Shown piece by piece: positions 44,767 to 55,471 of a stretch of 64,000 bases of DNA; the first letter of the stretch is position 1, and every line of letters begins with the position of its first letter. Both the position numbers and the translations under genes were made by a program. The notes beneath the pieces were generated by a model. It was not told the DNA's origin and searched no databases. It worked only from the letters and a program-made list of their open reading frames with translations. The stretch covers positions 1 through 64,000 of the forward strand of contig JAAYUQ010000097.1 in the NCBI GenBank assembly GCA_012517575.1, in the 5' to 3' direction. Source of the stretch: Bacteroidales bacterium (lineage in GTDB: Bacteria; Bacteroidota; Bacteroidia; Bacteroidales; Paludibacteraceae).

Positions 44767-46248
44767 TTATCTTATAAACTGAGAAATAAGTGGTAAAACA
44801 CTGTCCCCAATCATGGACGAAATCCAGCCTGGGAACATTCCAATACCAAAAATTGCCGCAGTCAGAACAATTACCGGTATTCTTTCATACATTACCGCAT
44901 CGGTCAACGTTTCATGGTGTTTGTCCTGCATGGGTCCAAAAATTACTTTACCGACCACTCTCAAAATATACACCGTCGTTATTACAATCGAAGCACAGGC
45001 TCCAATGGTCAAAATTCGGTGAAAAGTATCGGCGTACTGGAAAGAACCTACAAAAACTGTCATTTCTGCTACGAAACCGCTCAGTCCTGGTAATCCCAAC
45101 GAAGCCATACCTGCTATGACATAACTTACTCCCAAAAATGGAATTACTTTCATCAGTCCTCCCATCAATCTTATGTCGCGTGTGTGGGTACGTCCGTAAA
45201 TCATTCCGATCAATGCAAAGAAAAGAGCCGTAATCAAACCGTGTGAAACCATTTGCAAAATAGCACCTGTTGTTGCGGTCTGATTCATCATTAACAAGGC
45301 AAACAGCACTAAACCGCAATGACTAACGGAAGAATAGGCGTTGATATATTTTAAATCCGTTTGATGAATTGCTCCGAAAGCTCCATAAACAACACTGATT
45401 CCGGTCAGAATAAGGAAAATCCATGCCATTTCGTGAGCAGCTTCCGGCATTAAAAACATGGCAACACGAAAACATCCGTAACCCCCAAGTTTCATCAATA
45501 CTCCGGCGTGTAACATAGAAACGGCTGTTGGGGCTGAAGAGTGACCGTCTGGCGACCATGTATGAAATGGGAACAATGCTCCGAGTACTCCAAAACCCAT
45601 AAAAGTGAGCGGGAAAAAGTAACGTTGCATTTCAAGCGGCACTTTCAGTTTGGAAAGTTCGAGAATATTCATGGTGCTGCCGCCGGTAGTAAAATAGATA
45701 CCAAGAATACCTACCAGCAACAAAGCTGAACCTCCCATCAACATAAGAGTCAGTTTCATGGCAGAATATTCCTTTTTCCCAGTTCCCCAAACTCCAATTA
45801 GCAAGTACATCGGGATAAGGGCAACTTCGTAATACATAAACATGGTAAACAGGTCGATGGAAATGAAAAAGCCAAATACTCCTATAGCAAGTAAACAAAA
45901 CCATAGGAAAAATTCTTTGGGCATGGGGTCAATTTTCCAAGAAACCAAAACGCCCGTAAATACAATTATCGACGAAAGCATCAGCATGGCAACCGAAATG
46001 CCATCTACACCAACTGAGTAATGGATGTTGAATGGAGTATACCAGACCGAATCGGCTCTGAAGAGCATTTCAGCCGTGTTGCCGGCTGCGCGTTCGGTGA
46101 GATATAAATAGGTCAGCGCTCCTGACAGCAGCAGTAAAAACGATGCTCCCGTTATCATAATTATTTGAATTTGTTTCCTCGATTTGGAAAGGAACAAACC
46201 CATCATCATCAAAACAAGTATGAGAATGTACAAGGATAAAAAGTTCAT
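44767..46248 (-). CDS. nuoM: NADH-quinone oxidoreductase subunit M
   Basis: 493 residues, multi-pass proton-pumping subunit. Signatures: YYEVALIPMYLLIGVWG (channel glutamate), FPFHTWSPDGHSSAPTAVSMLHAGVLMKLGGYG and SVSHCGLVLFALL. Between nuoL (42-nt gap) and nuoN (57-nt gap). Confidence 0.95.
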   Translation of the reverse strand: MNFLSLYILILVLMMMGLFLSKSRKQIQIIMITGASFLLLLSGALTYLYLTERAAGNTAEMLFRADSVWYTPFNIHYSVGVDGISVAMLMLSSIIVFTGVLVSWKIDPMPKEFFLWFCLLAIGVFGFFISIDLFTMFMYYEVALIPMYLLIGVWGTGKKEYSAMKLTLMLMGGSALLLVGILGIYFTTGGSTMNILELSKLKVPLEMQRYFFPLTFMGFGVLGALFPFHTWSPDGHSSAPTAVSMLHAGVLMKLGGYGCFRVAMFLMPEAAHEMAWIFLILTGISVVYGAFGAIHQTDLKYINAYSSVSHCGLVLFALLMMNQTATTGAILQMVSHGLITALFFALIGMIYGRTHTRDIRLMGGLMKVIPFLGVSYVIAGMASLGLPGLSGFVAEMTVFVGSFQYADTFHRILTIGACASIVITTVYILRVVGKVIFGPMQDKHHETLTDAVMYERIPVIVLTAAIFGIGMFPGWISSMIGDSVLPLISQFIR

Positions 46249-46290
46249 ATCTTATTTTTTTATCTGATTATTTGTAACTATCAATTTTAA

Positions 46291-48225
46291 TTAAATTAGA
46301 AAAATTACTAGTGCGGCAACAAGTAATGTTCCCAAAAGGAAAACATAAGCATACTGTTGAATTTGACCCGACTGGAACCCTTTTATTTTTACTGCAACCC
46401 ACTGAGTGGAACTGGCAATTCCGTTCATCGTTCCATCTATCACATGACGGTCGAACCAGGCAATGGGACGAGCTATATTGTTGAAAATAATTTTCTTGGT
46501 ACTAAACAAATAAACTTCGTCAATATAAAATCGGTGAGAAGCTGCCTTATAAAACCCGTCGAAAGTTTTGGCAAGCTTTTCGGGAATTTCATTTTCCTTT
46601 CGATATAGATAAGTTGCAATAATAATTCCCACAAGTGCAACGATTATGCTTACAGAAGCCACTGTCAGGTTGATATGAATATCATAGGGTACGCCATCGG
46701 AAGTAATAAAGTGTCCGAACGGAATAAGCCCTGCAACACACGTAACTGCTCCCAAAAACACCAAAGCCGACGACATGGAGAATGGAGATTCGTGTGGTGT
46801 GTTTCCGTGTCCGTGATAATTTTCGCTTTGAGTTGCCGGTTTGAATTCTTTTCCCCAAAAAATGTTGTAATATAGACGAAACATGTAAAATGCAGTTAAT
46901 CCTGCAATAAAAGTCATGATTCCACCCATTGCAGGGCTGAACGAATAGCTGGCTGAAAGAATTTCATCTTTGCTGAAGAATCCCGAGAAAGGAGGAATTC
47001 CAGCAATTGCCAGGCAGGCAATCAAAAAAGTCCAGTTAGTTATCGGCATATATTTGCGAAGTCCACCCATGTCTTTCATTTCGTTACTGTGAACAGCATG
47101 AATCACCGATCCTGCTCCCAGGAACAACAATGATTTAAAGAAAGCATGTGTGAATAAATGAAACATGGACGACATGTAGCCAACTCCTTCGTGTCCCCCA
47201 TAACCGGAAACACCCAAGCCAACCATCATGAATCCGATTTGAGAAATGGTGGAAAAAGCCAGCACACGCTTTATGTCGGTCTGAACACAGGCAATTATTG
47301 CTGAAAACAAAGCGGTAAAGGCGCCAACATAAGCAATTCCGTGCAAAACCTCAGGCGTGAAAACGACATAAACCGGAAACAGACGAGCTACCAGAAATAC
47401 TCCGGCAACCACCATTGTGGCTGCATGAATCAGGGCAGATACGGGCGTAGGGCCTTCCATTGCATCCGGCAACCAAATGTGCAACGGAAACATGGCCGAT
47501 TTTCCTGCACCACCAATAAATATCAATGCCATTGCCCAGCTGAGCATCGAAAATCCCATAAAGGTTTTGCTTGTTGCTTCAGCAAAAACATTTGCATTGC
47601 TTGAAGTAAGAATACCAAAATCGAATGTCTTTGTAAAATAGGAAAGAAGCAGAATTCCTATCAGGAAAAACAAATCGGCAAAACGCGTTACGATAAATGC
47701 TTTTTTAGCTGCTGCCACTGCTGCCGGACGAGTGTAGTAAAATCCGATCAGCAAATAGGAAGAAACACCTACCAGCTCCCAAAAAATATACATCTGGAAA
47801 ATGTTGGTTGCCATCACCAATCCAAGCATGGAGAATGCAAATAATGAGAGGAATGCATAGTAGCGTTGAAATCCCTTTTCACCTTTCATGTAACCCAGAC
47901 TGTACAAATTCACCATAAATGATACGGTCGTGATGACAATCATCATCATAACAGAAATTGGATCCAAAAGAATGCCCAGATTTATATGAAGTAAATCGTT
48001 GAAACGTAGCCATTCATAGTCGAAAGCAATAACTTTCTGGTATACTCCGTCAACTTTATATTGAGTAAAATATTGCCAAGCAGCAAAATAGGAAAGTATG
48101 GTAATTATTCCCAAAATGGTTGTTCCAATAGTTCCGGCAACTTTAGGTTTCCATTTCGCATCCACCAGGCCTAAAACTGCAAAGCTCAAAAGTGGAAGCG
48201 CTAAAATCAATAAAGTATATTGCAT
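46291..48225 (-). CDS. nuoL: NADH-quinone oxidoreductase subunit L
   Basis: 644 residues, the largest antiporter-like subunit with the C-terminal lateral helix. Signatures: FWELVGVSSYLLIGFYYTR, SAMFPLHIWLPDAMEGPTPVSALIHAATMV and AIAGIPPFSGFFSKDEIL. Distal membrane-arm subunit of complex I. 21-nt gap from nuoK. Confidence 0.95.
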   Translation of the reverse strand: MQYTLLILALPLLSFAVLGLVDAKWKPKVAGTIGTTILGIITILSYFAAWQYFTQYKVDGVYQKVIAFDYEWLRFNDLLHINLGILLDPISVMMMIVITTVSFMVNLYSLGYMKGEKGFQRYYAFLSLFAFSMLGLVMATNIFQMYIFWELVGVSSYLLIGFYYTRPAAVAAAKKAFIVTRFADLFFLIGILLLSYFTKTFDFGILTSSNANVFAEATSKTFMGFSMLSWAMALIFIGGAGKSAMFPLHIWLPDAMEGPTPVSALIHAATMVVAGVFLVARLFPVYVVFTPEVLHGIAYVGAFTALFSAIIACVQTDIKRVLAFSTISQIGFMMVGLGVSGYGGHEGVGYMSSMFHLFTHAFFKSLLFLGAGSVIHAVHSNEMKDMGGLRKYMPITNWTFLIACLAIAGIPPFSGFFSKDEILSASYSFSPAMGGIMTFIAGLTAFYMFRLYYNIFWGKEFKPATQSENYHGHGNTPHESPFSMSSALVFLGAVTCVAGLIPFGHFITSDGVPYDIHINLTVASVSIIVALVGIIIATYLYRKENEIPEKLAKTFDGFYKAASHRFYIDEVYLFSTKKIIFNNIARPIAWFDRHVIDGTMNGIASSTQWVAVKIKGFQSGQIQQYAYVFLLGTLLVAALVIFLI

Positions 48226-48246
48226 AATTTCTGCTTATCAATAAGT

Positions 48247-48588
48247 TTATTCTTTCATTTGGTTTAAATTATCCACCTCAACACTTTTCAAATTTCGATA
48301 AATGTTGATAATAATGGCAATGGCCACCGCTGTTTCGCAAGCTGCAATTGCAATGGTAAAAAGTGAAAAATAGAATCCTTCTAGTTGTCCGGGATACAAA
48401 TAGCGATTGAACACTGCAAAATTTATATCGGCAGCGTTAAGCATTAGCTCTACCGATATTAGTATCATTAACATGTTTTTACGTGTCAAAAAACCATATA
48501 CACCACAAAAAAACATGATGAGCGACAGTCCGAGATAAGCCTCGATGGGAACTGTTCCGGTAAAAAAGTTTGTCAATATATCACCCAT
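48247..48588 (-). CDS. nuoK: NADH-quinone oxidoreductase subunit K
   Basis: 113 residues, three transmembrane helices. The intramembrane glutamates needed for proton transfer are present in SVELMLNAADINFAVF and IAIAACETAVAIAIII. Small membrane-arm subunit. Confidence 0.95.
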   Translation of the reverse strand: MGDILTNFFTGTVPIEAYLGLSLIMFFCGVYGFLTRKNMLMILISVELMLNAADINFAVFNRYLYPGQLEGFYFSLFTIAIAACETAVAIAIIINIYRNLKSVEVDNLNQMKE

Positions 48589-48640
48589 ATATTTGTTTAT
48601 TTTTTAAGCGAATGAAATAATAATCACTCTCACTCTTTTG

Positions 48641-49144
48641 TTATCTTTTTCTTGCAATCATAACCGCGCCCACAATGCAGGCGAGCAACAGAATACTGAT
48701 CAGTTCGAAAGGCAACAGATATTGATATTTTTCTGTCCCCATTAATGTTTCTCCTAATTTCTGTGGAGAAAGATTGTACTGTTGAACCAAAACGGTAACT
48801 TTTCTTATGTTGCGATAAATAATGTAGCCGCAAAATACAACTCCCGCAGCTGCCGTTGTTCCTGCAATTAATTTTCTGACAGGCACTTCACCATGTACCT
48901 TTTCGCCGGGACGGTTGGTGAACGAAATAGCGAAAATAAAAAGTACCATTACACCACCGGCATAGACTGCAATTTGTACAGCAAACAAGTAATTATAGCC
49001 CAGTAAAAGATATAAACCGGCTGTGGCAATTAAGACAAACAACAAATAAGTTGCTGAGCGGATTATTTGTTTTGAAGTTACCGCCATAATGGAAAAAATG
49101 GCAATAATTGCACCTAAAATGTAAAATATTATTTTTTCTGCCAT
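48641..49144 (-). CDS. nuoJ: NADH-quinone oxidoreductase subunit J
   Basis: 167 residues, five transmembrane helices, with the conserved YAGGVMVLFIFAISF segment including the pi-bulge helix of this subunit. Between nuoI (46-nt gap) and nuoK. Confidence 0.94.
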   Translation of the reverse strand: MAEKIIFYILGAIIAIFSIMAVTSKQIIRSATYLLFVLIATAGLYLLLGYNYLFAVQIAVYAGGVMVLFIFAISFTNRPGEKVHGEVPVRKLIAGTTAAAGVVFCGYIIYRNIRKVTVLVQQYNLSPQKLGETLMGTEKYQYLLPFELISILLLACIVGAVMIARKR

Positions 49145-49190
49145 AATTAAATTTGTAAGTCTAATGTCTTAACAAAATAAGTTGTAAGTG

Positions 49191-49694
49191 TTACTCTGCT
49201 TTGGATTCGGCAGGTTTTACCTCTTTTTTCTTTTCCCGAAGTTTTGATCCTTCATTATTCAGTCTGTGAATAAGCTTCCGTCTGTTAAAAACCGAATTTT
49301 CAAAATTGTTTTCAAATTTTATTGCGCTCGAAGGACAAGTAATTACACATAAATTGCAAAAGGTGCACATGCCCTGATCCCACGTGTAAACATCAAGTAT
49401 TTTTTTCTTTTTCCCATCTTCTGTTTCTATCATTTTTGATTGTACATCAATGGTGCCATTTGGGCAGTTCATTTGGCATATTCCGCAAGCTGTGCAGGCG
49501 TGTTCGTTGTTTTCGTCATGCGGCATTGTCAGCTCACATCTGAAGCGATCAGAAACTACCAGTGTTTTTCTGTTTTCAGGATATTGCTGTGTTACTTTTT
49601 TTGTCCATAGCTCTTTCCAAGTTACAGACATTCCCACCAGCAGAGACTTAACTCCGGTATATATGCCTAAAAAATATTTTGATAAAGAATTCAT
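49191..49694 (-). CDS. nuoI: NADH-quinone oxidoreductase subunit I
   Basis: 167 residues with two 4Fe-4S ferredoxin motifs, CTACGICQMNCPNG and CTFCNLCVITCPSS, binding clusters N6a and N6b that pass electrons towards NuoB. N-terminal amphipathic helix (KYFLGIYTGVKSLLVGMSVTWKELW) for membrane attachment. A Lys/Glu-rich tail ends the protein. Confidence 0.95.
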   Translation of the reverse strand: MNSLSKYFLGIYTGVKSLLVGMSVTWKELWTKKVTQQYPENRKTLVVSDRFRCELTMPHDENNEHACTACGICQMNCPNGTIDVQSKMIETEDGKKKKILDVYTWDQGMCTFCNLCVITCPSSAIKFENNFENSVFNRRKLIHRLNNEGSKLREKKKEVKPAESKAE

Positions 49695-49716
49695 TGTTTA
49701 TACAATTTATAGCAGC

Positions 49717-50853
49717 TTATAAAATTCCGAACAAATCTTTCAAAGTCAGACCTGTCAGTACAAGTAAAACCATCAACACGATGTTAAGAAGGTTAATGGG
49801 TAAAAGATATTTCCATTCAAGATTCAGCAACTGGTCGATACGTAAACGTGGAAATGACCAGCGAACCCACAAACTTAGGAAAATGAGAACAAATGTTTTT
49901 CCAAAGAACCAAACATACGAAGGAATATAGTTCATAATTTGATTAAAACCGTCCCAACCTTGTATCTCGAAAGGTAAATATCCACCCAGAAAAACAGTGG
50001 TTGCTATGGATGCAATGACAAACATGTTCAGATATTCGGCCAAGTAGTAGTAGCCAAACATAATTCCAGAATATTCGGTATGATAGCCGGCAGTAAGTTC
50101 AGATTCAGCTTCCGGCAAGTCGAAAGGGCCGCGATTTGTTTCTGCATGACCCGAAATGAGATAAATGACGAAAGCAATGAGAGAAGAAATATGTCCGTTA
50201 AAAATATTCCAACAGTAGCGTTGACCTTCAATCATTTCAGAAAATTGCATGGTTCCCGAAAGAACAACAATGGTCATCAGAGCAAATCCTGCCGACAATT
50301 CGTAGCTCACAAACTGTGCTCCACTGCGCATGGCACCAATCATTGAATATTTGTTGTTACTCGACCATCCGGCCAGAAAAACGCCTATAATTCCGAGAGA
50401 AGAAATAGCAATTACGTAAAGAACGCCAATGTTGAAGTCGATGGCATGGAGCGATTGTCCGAAAGGAATGGCAGCGAATGTGGCAAAAGAAGCTACAATC
50501 ATAAAGAATGGAGCAGCAAAAAACAAGAATCTGTCGGAGCGTGAAATCTTTATAATTTCCTTCAACAGAATTTTTATCATATCAGCCGGACTCTGAAGCA
50601 AGCCCCATTTCCCTGCACGGTTTGGTCCGATTCGAGCCTGAAAAAATGCTGTAATTTTCCGTTCGGCATAGATAAGCAGTAAGGCAACAACCACATAAAC
50701 GGCAAGTAAAGCCAGTGCTACTACCACAAACTCTATCAGCAAAGTCCAAAATTCAGGTAAACTGGCACGGAGCAGATTATCAAACCATTTTATCAGCTTT
50801 GTTAATTCCAGCGGTTGCGAATAATTTAATAACATCATATATAAATTTCTCAA
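49717..50853 (-). CDS. nuoH: NADH-quinone oxidoreductase subunit H
   Basis: 378 residues, eight transmembrane helices, forming part of the quinone chamber. Conserved: [33 protein letters not shown], and [24 protein letters not shown] with its acidic loop residues. An N-terminal extension of about 30 residues before the first helix is seen. Confidence 0.95.
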   Translation of the reverse strand: MRNLYMMLLNYSQPLELTKLIKWFDNLLRASLPEFWTLLIEFVVVALALLAVYVVVALLLIYAERKITAFFQARIGPNRAGKWGLLQSPADMIKILLKEIIKISRSDRFLFFAAPFFMIVASFATFAAIPFGQSLHAIDFNIGVLYVIAISSLGIIGVFLAGWSSNNKYSMIGAMRSGAQFVSYELSAGFALMTIVVLSGTMQFSEMIEGQRYCWNIFNGHISSLIAFVIYLISGHAETNRGPFDLPEAESELTAGYHTEYSGIMFGYYYLAEYLNMFVIASIATTVFLGGYLPFEIQGWDGFNQIMNYIPSYVWFFGKTFVLIFLSLWVRWSFPRLRIDQLLNLEWKYLLPINLLNIVLMVLLVLTGLTLKDLFGIL

Positions 50854-50937
50854 ATTTAATACCTGTAATACGAAATTGCTGTCTTCTTATCAATCATGTT
50901 CTTTTTTCATGATGAATTGTCAATCCTCAGTATAGTT

Positions 50938-52569
50938 TTACCGGTCAATATCGGGAATTACATAGTCCATTGAACCTCCAATACCGATAAAGTCGGCTAT
51001 TTTTTCTCCCTTGCAAATGAGCGGCATGGCCGATACCAATTGCATGGAAGGAGAGCGGAATTTCAGTCGGTAGGGGAATTTATCTCCTCTGCTTTCAATG
51101 AAGACTCCAAATTCTCCACGAGCAGCTTCAACTCGCGCATGATATTCTCCTTCAGGTAATCTGATGATAGGTTTCGTTTTGGCACAAATCTCACCTTCGG
51201 GGATGTTGTCTATCAATTGTTCGATAATACACAACGATTGTTCAATTTCATCCAGCCTGTTCAAATATCGAGCATAAGAATCTCCTTCGGTACGAATCAC
51301 TTCTTTGAAATTTACCTGATCGTAAAGGGCATAAGGAATATGTTTACGTATGTCGCACGACCAACCAGAAGCGCGCCCTGCAGGGCCTGTAACGCCATAA
51401 GCTATTGCATTTTCTTTAGAAAGATGTCCGATATTTACCATACGACCTAAAGCTATCACATTGTGAGAAAAAAATCGGTCGTATTCGGCCAGTTTTTCGC
51501 GCATGTATGGGATAAATGCCTTTACATCTTTCTGAAAATCTTTATAGATATCGAACATGACGCCGCCAACCACATTTTGGTTGATAATCAGACGACCGCC
51601 ACATGTTTTTTCAAAAATTTGAAGAATAACTTCTCGCTCGCGCATTCCGTAAATAAATGCAGTTGTTGCACCCAAATCGTTGGTGTGAGTTGCCCATGCC
51701 AAGCAGTGGGAATCGATTCGATTCAGCTCATCCATAATGGTGCGAATGTATTGTGCTCTCAAAGGAACTTCAATTTCCGCAGCTTGTTCAATGCACATGC
51801 ACAAGGCATGGCGATTCATATTGGCAGAAAGATAATCCAAACGATCGGTAAAGTGTAAGATTTGCGGGTAAGTGAGACTTTCGCTCAGTTTTTCGATGCC
51901 GCGGTGTATGTAGCCGCTGTGAACATCTATTTTTTTAATATTTTCTCCATCCAGCGAAACTCTGAAATGCATTACTCCATGTGTGGAAGGATGCTGAGGC
52001 CCGATGTTTATAACATAATCGTCGTCTTCAAAAACTTTCACAGTTTCTTCCAGTAACTGACCTTCTTCTGTTTCCATAATTCTTGGAGCTATGTCCTGAA
52101 TTTCTTTGCTCTCAATCGAAACAGGATTAATATCGGGGTTGGTATCATAATCTTTTCGCAGAGGAAATCCTTTCCAATCGCTGTTCAGGAAAAATTTCCT
52201 CATATCGGGATTATTGATAAAACGAATCCCCAGCAATGCATATACTTCGCGTTCACTGTAATGCGCCGATTCGTAAATATCCGTAACAGTGTATAACAGC
52301 GGATTTTCGCGATTGGTAGTACTGGTTTTAAGAACTATTTCTTTTGAAAGGTCTTTTGATGAACAGATCAGATAATTAACGCCTAATTCTTCACCGCGAT
52401 CCACACCGATGAGATTTACAAGAAAATCGAAAGGTAAATCTTTGTTGTTGCGCAGCGTTTTTGCCAGCAGTGGCAACTTTGTCCATTCAACCGTTACGGT
52501 GAGTTTTTGCTTTTCTTCAATAACTGCGTCTTTAACAGTATCGAGTATGAGCTTTTTTATATCTTCCAT
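50938..52569 (-). CDS. nuoCD: fused NADH-quinone oxidoreductase subunit C/D
   Basis: 543 residues. The NuoC (30 kDa) part occupies about 1-165 (DIYESAHYSEREVYALLGIRF, then FPLRKDYDTNPDIN) and the NuoD (49 kDa) part about 185-543 (NIGPQHPSTHGVMHF, with the quinone-site His; DRLDYLSANMNRHA). The fusion also occurs in other Bacteroidetes and in some proteobacteria. It forms the quinone-binding cavity with NuoB and NuoH. Confidence 0.95.
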   Translation of the reverse strand: MEDIKKLILDTVKDAVIEEKQKLTVTVEWTKLPLLAKTLRNNKDLPFDFLVNLIGVDRGEELGVNYLICSSKDLSKEIVLKTSTTNRENPLLYTVTDIYESAHYSEREVYALLGIRFINNPDMRKFFLNSDWKGFPLRKDYDTNPDINPVSIESKEIQDIAPRIMETEEGQLLEETVKVFEDDDYVINIGPQHPSTHGVMHFRVSLDGENIKKIDVHSGYIHRGIEKLSESLTYPQILHFTDRLDYLSANMNRHALCMCIEQAAEIEVPLRAQYIRTIMDELNRIDSHCLAWATHTNDLGATTAFIYGMREREVILQIFEKTCGGRLIINQNVVGGVMFDIYKDFQKDVKAFIPYMREKLAEYDRFFSHNVIALGRMVNIGHLSKENAIAYGVTGPAGRASGWSCDIRKHIPYALYDQVNFKEVIRTEGDSYARYLNRLDEIEQSLCIIEQLIDNIPEGEICAKTKPIIRLPEGEYHARVEAARGEFGVFIESRGDKFPYRLKFRSPSMQLVSAMPLICKGEKIADFIGIGGSMDYVIPDIDR

Positions 52570-52639
52570 TTTTTCTTTGATGTCTTGCGATCGAATTCAA
52601 ATTTTCTTGATTTCTTTTGAATCTCGTTTTACCTGCTGT

Positions 52640-53209
52640 TTAATGTAATCTTTCTTTGTTTCCTAAAAATTTTTCAGCCTTTATTTTGCGCTGGAGTTGT
52701 AACAATCCGTAAAACAAGGATTCCGGTCGCGGAGGACAGCCAGGTATATATACATCTACCGGAATAATTTGATCGATTCCTTTTACCACGTGGTAGGAAT
52801 TCACAAACGGGCCACCAGAAATTGCGCAGGCGCCCATTGCTACCACATATTTCGGTTCGGCCATTTGATCGTAAACACGCTTGATAAGCGGAGCCATTTT
52901 ATGAACTATCGTGCCGGCCACAATCATCAGATCGGCTTGACGAGGACTGTTACGGGTAACTTCCATGCCGAAGCGAGAAATATCGTGATGAGCTGCGGCT
53001 GCGGACATGAACTCGATTCCACAGCAACTTGTTGCAAAAATCAGTGGCCACACCGAATTTGAACGTCCCCAGTTAATGAGATCGTCGAGTTTGCTTAAAA
53101 CGACGTTGACACCACCGGCTTCGAGTTCTTTCAAATAGGCTTCCAGCGTCTCATTATCTTTGAATTCCTCTGTGGGAATTCCTTTTATTTTGATTTTATT
53201 TATATCCAT
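52640..53209 (-). CDS. nuoB: NADH-quinone oxidoreductase subunit B
   Basis: 189 residues from MDINKIK; an in-frame ATG seven codons earlier overlaps nuoA further. Ligands of the terminal 4Fe-4S cluster N2 are present in TSCCGIEF (adjacent Cys pair), [11 protein letters not shown] and IPGCPPRPE. The start overlaps the end of nuoA by about 10 nt. NuoB hands electrons to quinone. Confidence 0.94.
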   Translation of the reverse strand: MDINKIKIKGIPTEEFKDNETLEAYLKELEAGGVNVVLSKLDDLINWGRSNSVWPLIFATSCCGIEFMSAAAAHHDISRFGMEVTRNSPRQADLMIVAGTIVHKMAPLIKRVYDQMAEPKYVVAMGACAISGGPFVNSYHVVKGIDQIIPVDVYIPGCPPRPESLFYGLLQLQRKIKAEKFLGNKERLH

Positions 53210-53553
53210 TTTAAAATATCTTTTCTCCAAGCATAAGCAAGTCCCAGTCCGAGTATGAGAATAAAAAATACTATACTAATCAGGCCTTGTAAACCCAAAG
53301 TCCTCACGACAGTTGACCACGGAAACAAAAAGATTGCTTCCACATCGAACATTAAATATAAAATAGCATAAAGATAATAGCCGGCTTTAAAGTGCATCCA
53401 CGAAGTGCCTCGGGTAGGAATACCGCACTCATAAGGTTCTCCTTTTTGGGGATTGTCGGATTTTGGAGCCAGTAATAAAGCAATGCCCAACCCACCAATT
53501 ACAAGGATAATTCCGGTAATAATTACGGTTAGAAATATAGATAAAGTGTTCAT
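53200..53553 (-). CDS. nuoA: NADH-quinone oxidoreductase subunit A
   Basis: 117 residues, three transmembrane helices. Conserved [42 protein letters not shown] with the Cys-containing loop and the Asp/Glu of TM2. First gene of the cluster; no nuoE, nuoF or nuoG is found up- or downstream. Confidence 0.94.
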   Translation of the reverse strand: MNTLSIFLTVIITGIILVIGGLGIALLLAPKSDNPQKGEPYECGIPTRGTSWMHFKAGYYLYAILYLMFDVEAIFLFPWSTVVRTLGLQGLISIVFFILILGLGLAYAWRKDILKWI

Positions 53554-54046
53554 TTTTAACTTTAAATTTTAGGCTGAAAAAAACGGTGCAAAGGAACTAC
53601 AAAAATTCCAATTTTCATAGTTTTTTGTCAATTTTTTTCCATTTACCTTCAACTGGTTAATAATTTAAAATTATTTTAATTTATCTATTTAAATCGTTGA
53701 AAAACAATATATTGATTCTTGCCATTTTTATAATTTTAAAACAATATCAATATGTTTATTGAATTTTAACTTTATTGTTTAAAAATTTCAATCAAATTGA
53801 AAAAGTGATAAAATAAAACATTTTTTACATAGCCTAATTCAAATGTTCATAAATTTGTTGTAAATATTTACAGACCGGTAAATTTTATCCAGATAAAGTT
53901 ACAACTTAGTTTTTCCAAGAAAGTTTCGACAAATTATTAGCTGTTTTTAAGGTTTGATTTTTATTAACTGTCCGTTTTTTCTGAAAGCCCATAAATTCGT
54001 TTAATTTTGTACTATAATTTTTCTTTTTCTGATAAACGTTGATAAA
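53554..54046. other. AT-rich divergent intergenic region between nuoA and MFS gene
   Basis: 493 nt without a supported gene. On the minus strand TTCCTTTG (53589-53596) is a one-mismatch -7 box for nuoA. The middle is very AT-rich with poly-T/A tracts and short inverted repeats; no RNA gene or operator is recognised. Confidence 0.5.
54002..54009 (+). promoter_or_regulatory. -7 box of the MFS exporter gene
   Basis: TAATTTTG, perfect TAnnTTTG, about 38 nt before the GTG start; the -33 region is a T run instead of TTTG. Confidence 0.45.
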
Positions 54047-55291
54047 GTGAAGTTTGTAAAATTTGAGGAAAAGATTTTTTCATCGTTTCCCGCCCTCAGA
54101 CATAGGAATTTTCGATTGTTCTGGTTTGGACAATGTATTTCGCTGATAGGCACATGGATGCAAAACATTGGTCAAGCCTGGCTTGTACTGAAACTTACCA
54201 ATTCACCTTTTCTGTTGGGATTGATCACCACTTTGCAGACTTTACCGGTGCTGATTTTTGCTCTTTTTGCCGGCGTTTTTGTCGACCGTTTTCCCAAACA
54301 GAAATTGGTCGTGTTTTCCCAAGCAGGGTTGATGGTGATTGCTCTTGCTTTATCTGCTCTTACGTTTACTGGCAAAGTAAAATACTGGCATGTAGCGGTT
54401 CTTGCCACGTTACTTGGGATGCTCAATACTATCGACAATCCTTCAAGACAGTCGCTAATGATTGAGTTGGTAGGGAAAGATGATTTAATGAACGCCATTG
54501 CTTTAAATTCATCCATATTTAATCTGGCAAGAATTATTGGACCTGCGATAGCCGGAATTCTTATTGGTTATCTGGGCATCGGTTTATGTTTTCTGTTAAA
54601 CGGAATTTCGTTTATTGCCGTTATTGCTGGTTTGTTGATGATGGATGTGAAGGAAGATAATCGGAGTAAAGAAAGCAAAGTTTCTTCGGGCGTAATGAAA
54701 GAAATGGCTGAAGGGTTGAAGTATGTGTTTAAAACTCCGAATATTTATACGCCAATTTTGCTGATGCTATTTATAAATGTTTTTGCCATGAATTTTAATG
54801 TGCTGGTTCCGGTATTTACAAAAATGGAATTGGGGATGGAAGCTTCACAATACGGACTTTTGATGGCTGCTATGGGAACAGGTGCTTTACTGGGTGCATT
54901 AATTCTTGCCACCAGAGTTCATGCCGAACCGAAAATGAAATATCTTTTTGCAGGAGCTTTTGGCCTTTCCTTGTTTCAGGGTATGGCAGGTTTGACTCAC
55001 AATTATTATTTGGTTATGATTTTTCTGTGCCTGACCGGATTTTGTATGATTATATTCACTGCCATGTGCAACACGACAATTCAAATCAATGCTGAAAATT
55101 ATATTCGTGGCAGGGTGATGAGTCTTTACAGTCTCGTATTTATCGGAATGACAACGGTCGGTTCGCTTTATACCGGCAGTTTGTCGGAATACAGTGGAGC
55201 AGGTACAACTTTTATTGTGTCCGCAATTATTGGTATGGTTTCGTGTGTTGTTTTGTATTTTTTTGGAAGAAAAAGCTCCGTGAAATTTTGA
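54047..55291 (+). CDS. MFS_3/EntS-like exporter
   Basis: 414 residues, 12 transmembrane helices. The start FPALRHRNFRLFWFGQCISLIGTWMQNIGQAWLVLKLTNSP and the loop DRFPKQKLVVFSQ are typical of the transmembrane secretion effector (MFS_3) group that includes enterobactin exporter EntS. It begins with GTG, followed by MKFVKFEEK; the -7 box upstream supports this start. Substrate unknown. Stand-alone gene between divergent nuo and argS. Confidence 0.8.
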   Translation: MKFVKFEEKIFSSFPALRHRNFRLFWFGQCISLIGTWMQNIGQAWLVLKLTNSPFLLGLITTLQTLPVLIFALFAGVFVDRFPKQKLVVFSQAGLMVIALALSALTFTGKVKYWHVAVLATLLGMLNTIDNPSRQSLMIELVGKDDLMNAIALNSSIFNLARIIGPAIAGILIGYLGIGLCFLLNGISFIAVIAGLLMMDVKEDNRSKESKVSSGVMKEMAEGLKYVFKTPNIYTPILLMLFINVFAMNFNVLVPVFTKMELGMEASQYGLLMAAMGTGALLGALILATRVHAEPKMKYLFAGAFGLSLFQGMAGLTHNYYLVMIFLCLTGFCMIIFTAMCNTTIQINAENYIRGRVMSLYSLVFIGMTTVGSLYTGSLSEYSGAGTTFIVSAIIGMVSCVVLYFFGRKSSVKF

Positions 55292-55437
55292 ATTGAATGT
55301 TTTCAAAACTTTTAAGGGCTCTTCCTTCTTTCAATTACTTTACTCGCTCCTGATTATTCATCTCTCAGCTTGATTGATTTTGATAAATTGTTCAATTTCC
55401 TCAGTTTGACGTTTTTTTCTCTTGCTTTATTTTTTTG

Positions 55438-55445
55438 TAACTTTG
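55438..55445 (+). promoter_or_regulatory. -7 box of argS
   Basis: TAACTTTG, a perfect and typical Bacteroidetes -7 box, 26 nt before the ATG at 55472. It lies inside the longest open frame, which rules out the upstream ATG at 55370 as the start. Confidence 0.6.
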
Positions 55446-55471
55446 TGTCCCAAATTTCAAAACAATTGAAA

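Noticed and set aside
43201-53300. Many overlapping frames opposite to the nuo genes
   Set aside because: They run antisense to well-conserved complex I subunits, show no recognisable domains and have low-complexity composition, so they are shadow frames.
55370-55471. N-terminal extension of argS
   Set aside because: A -7 box lies inside it and the hydrophobic residues are not part of ArgS; the ATG at 55472 is the start.
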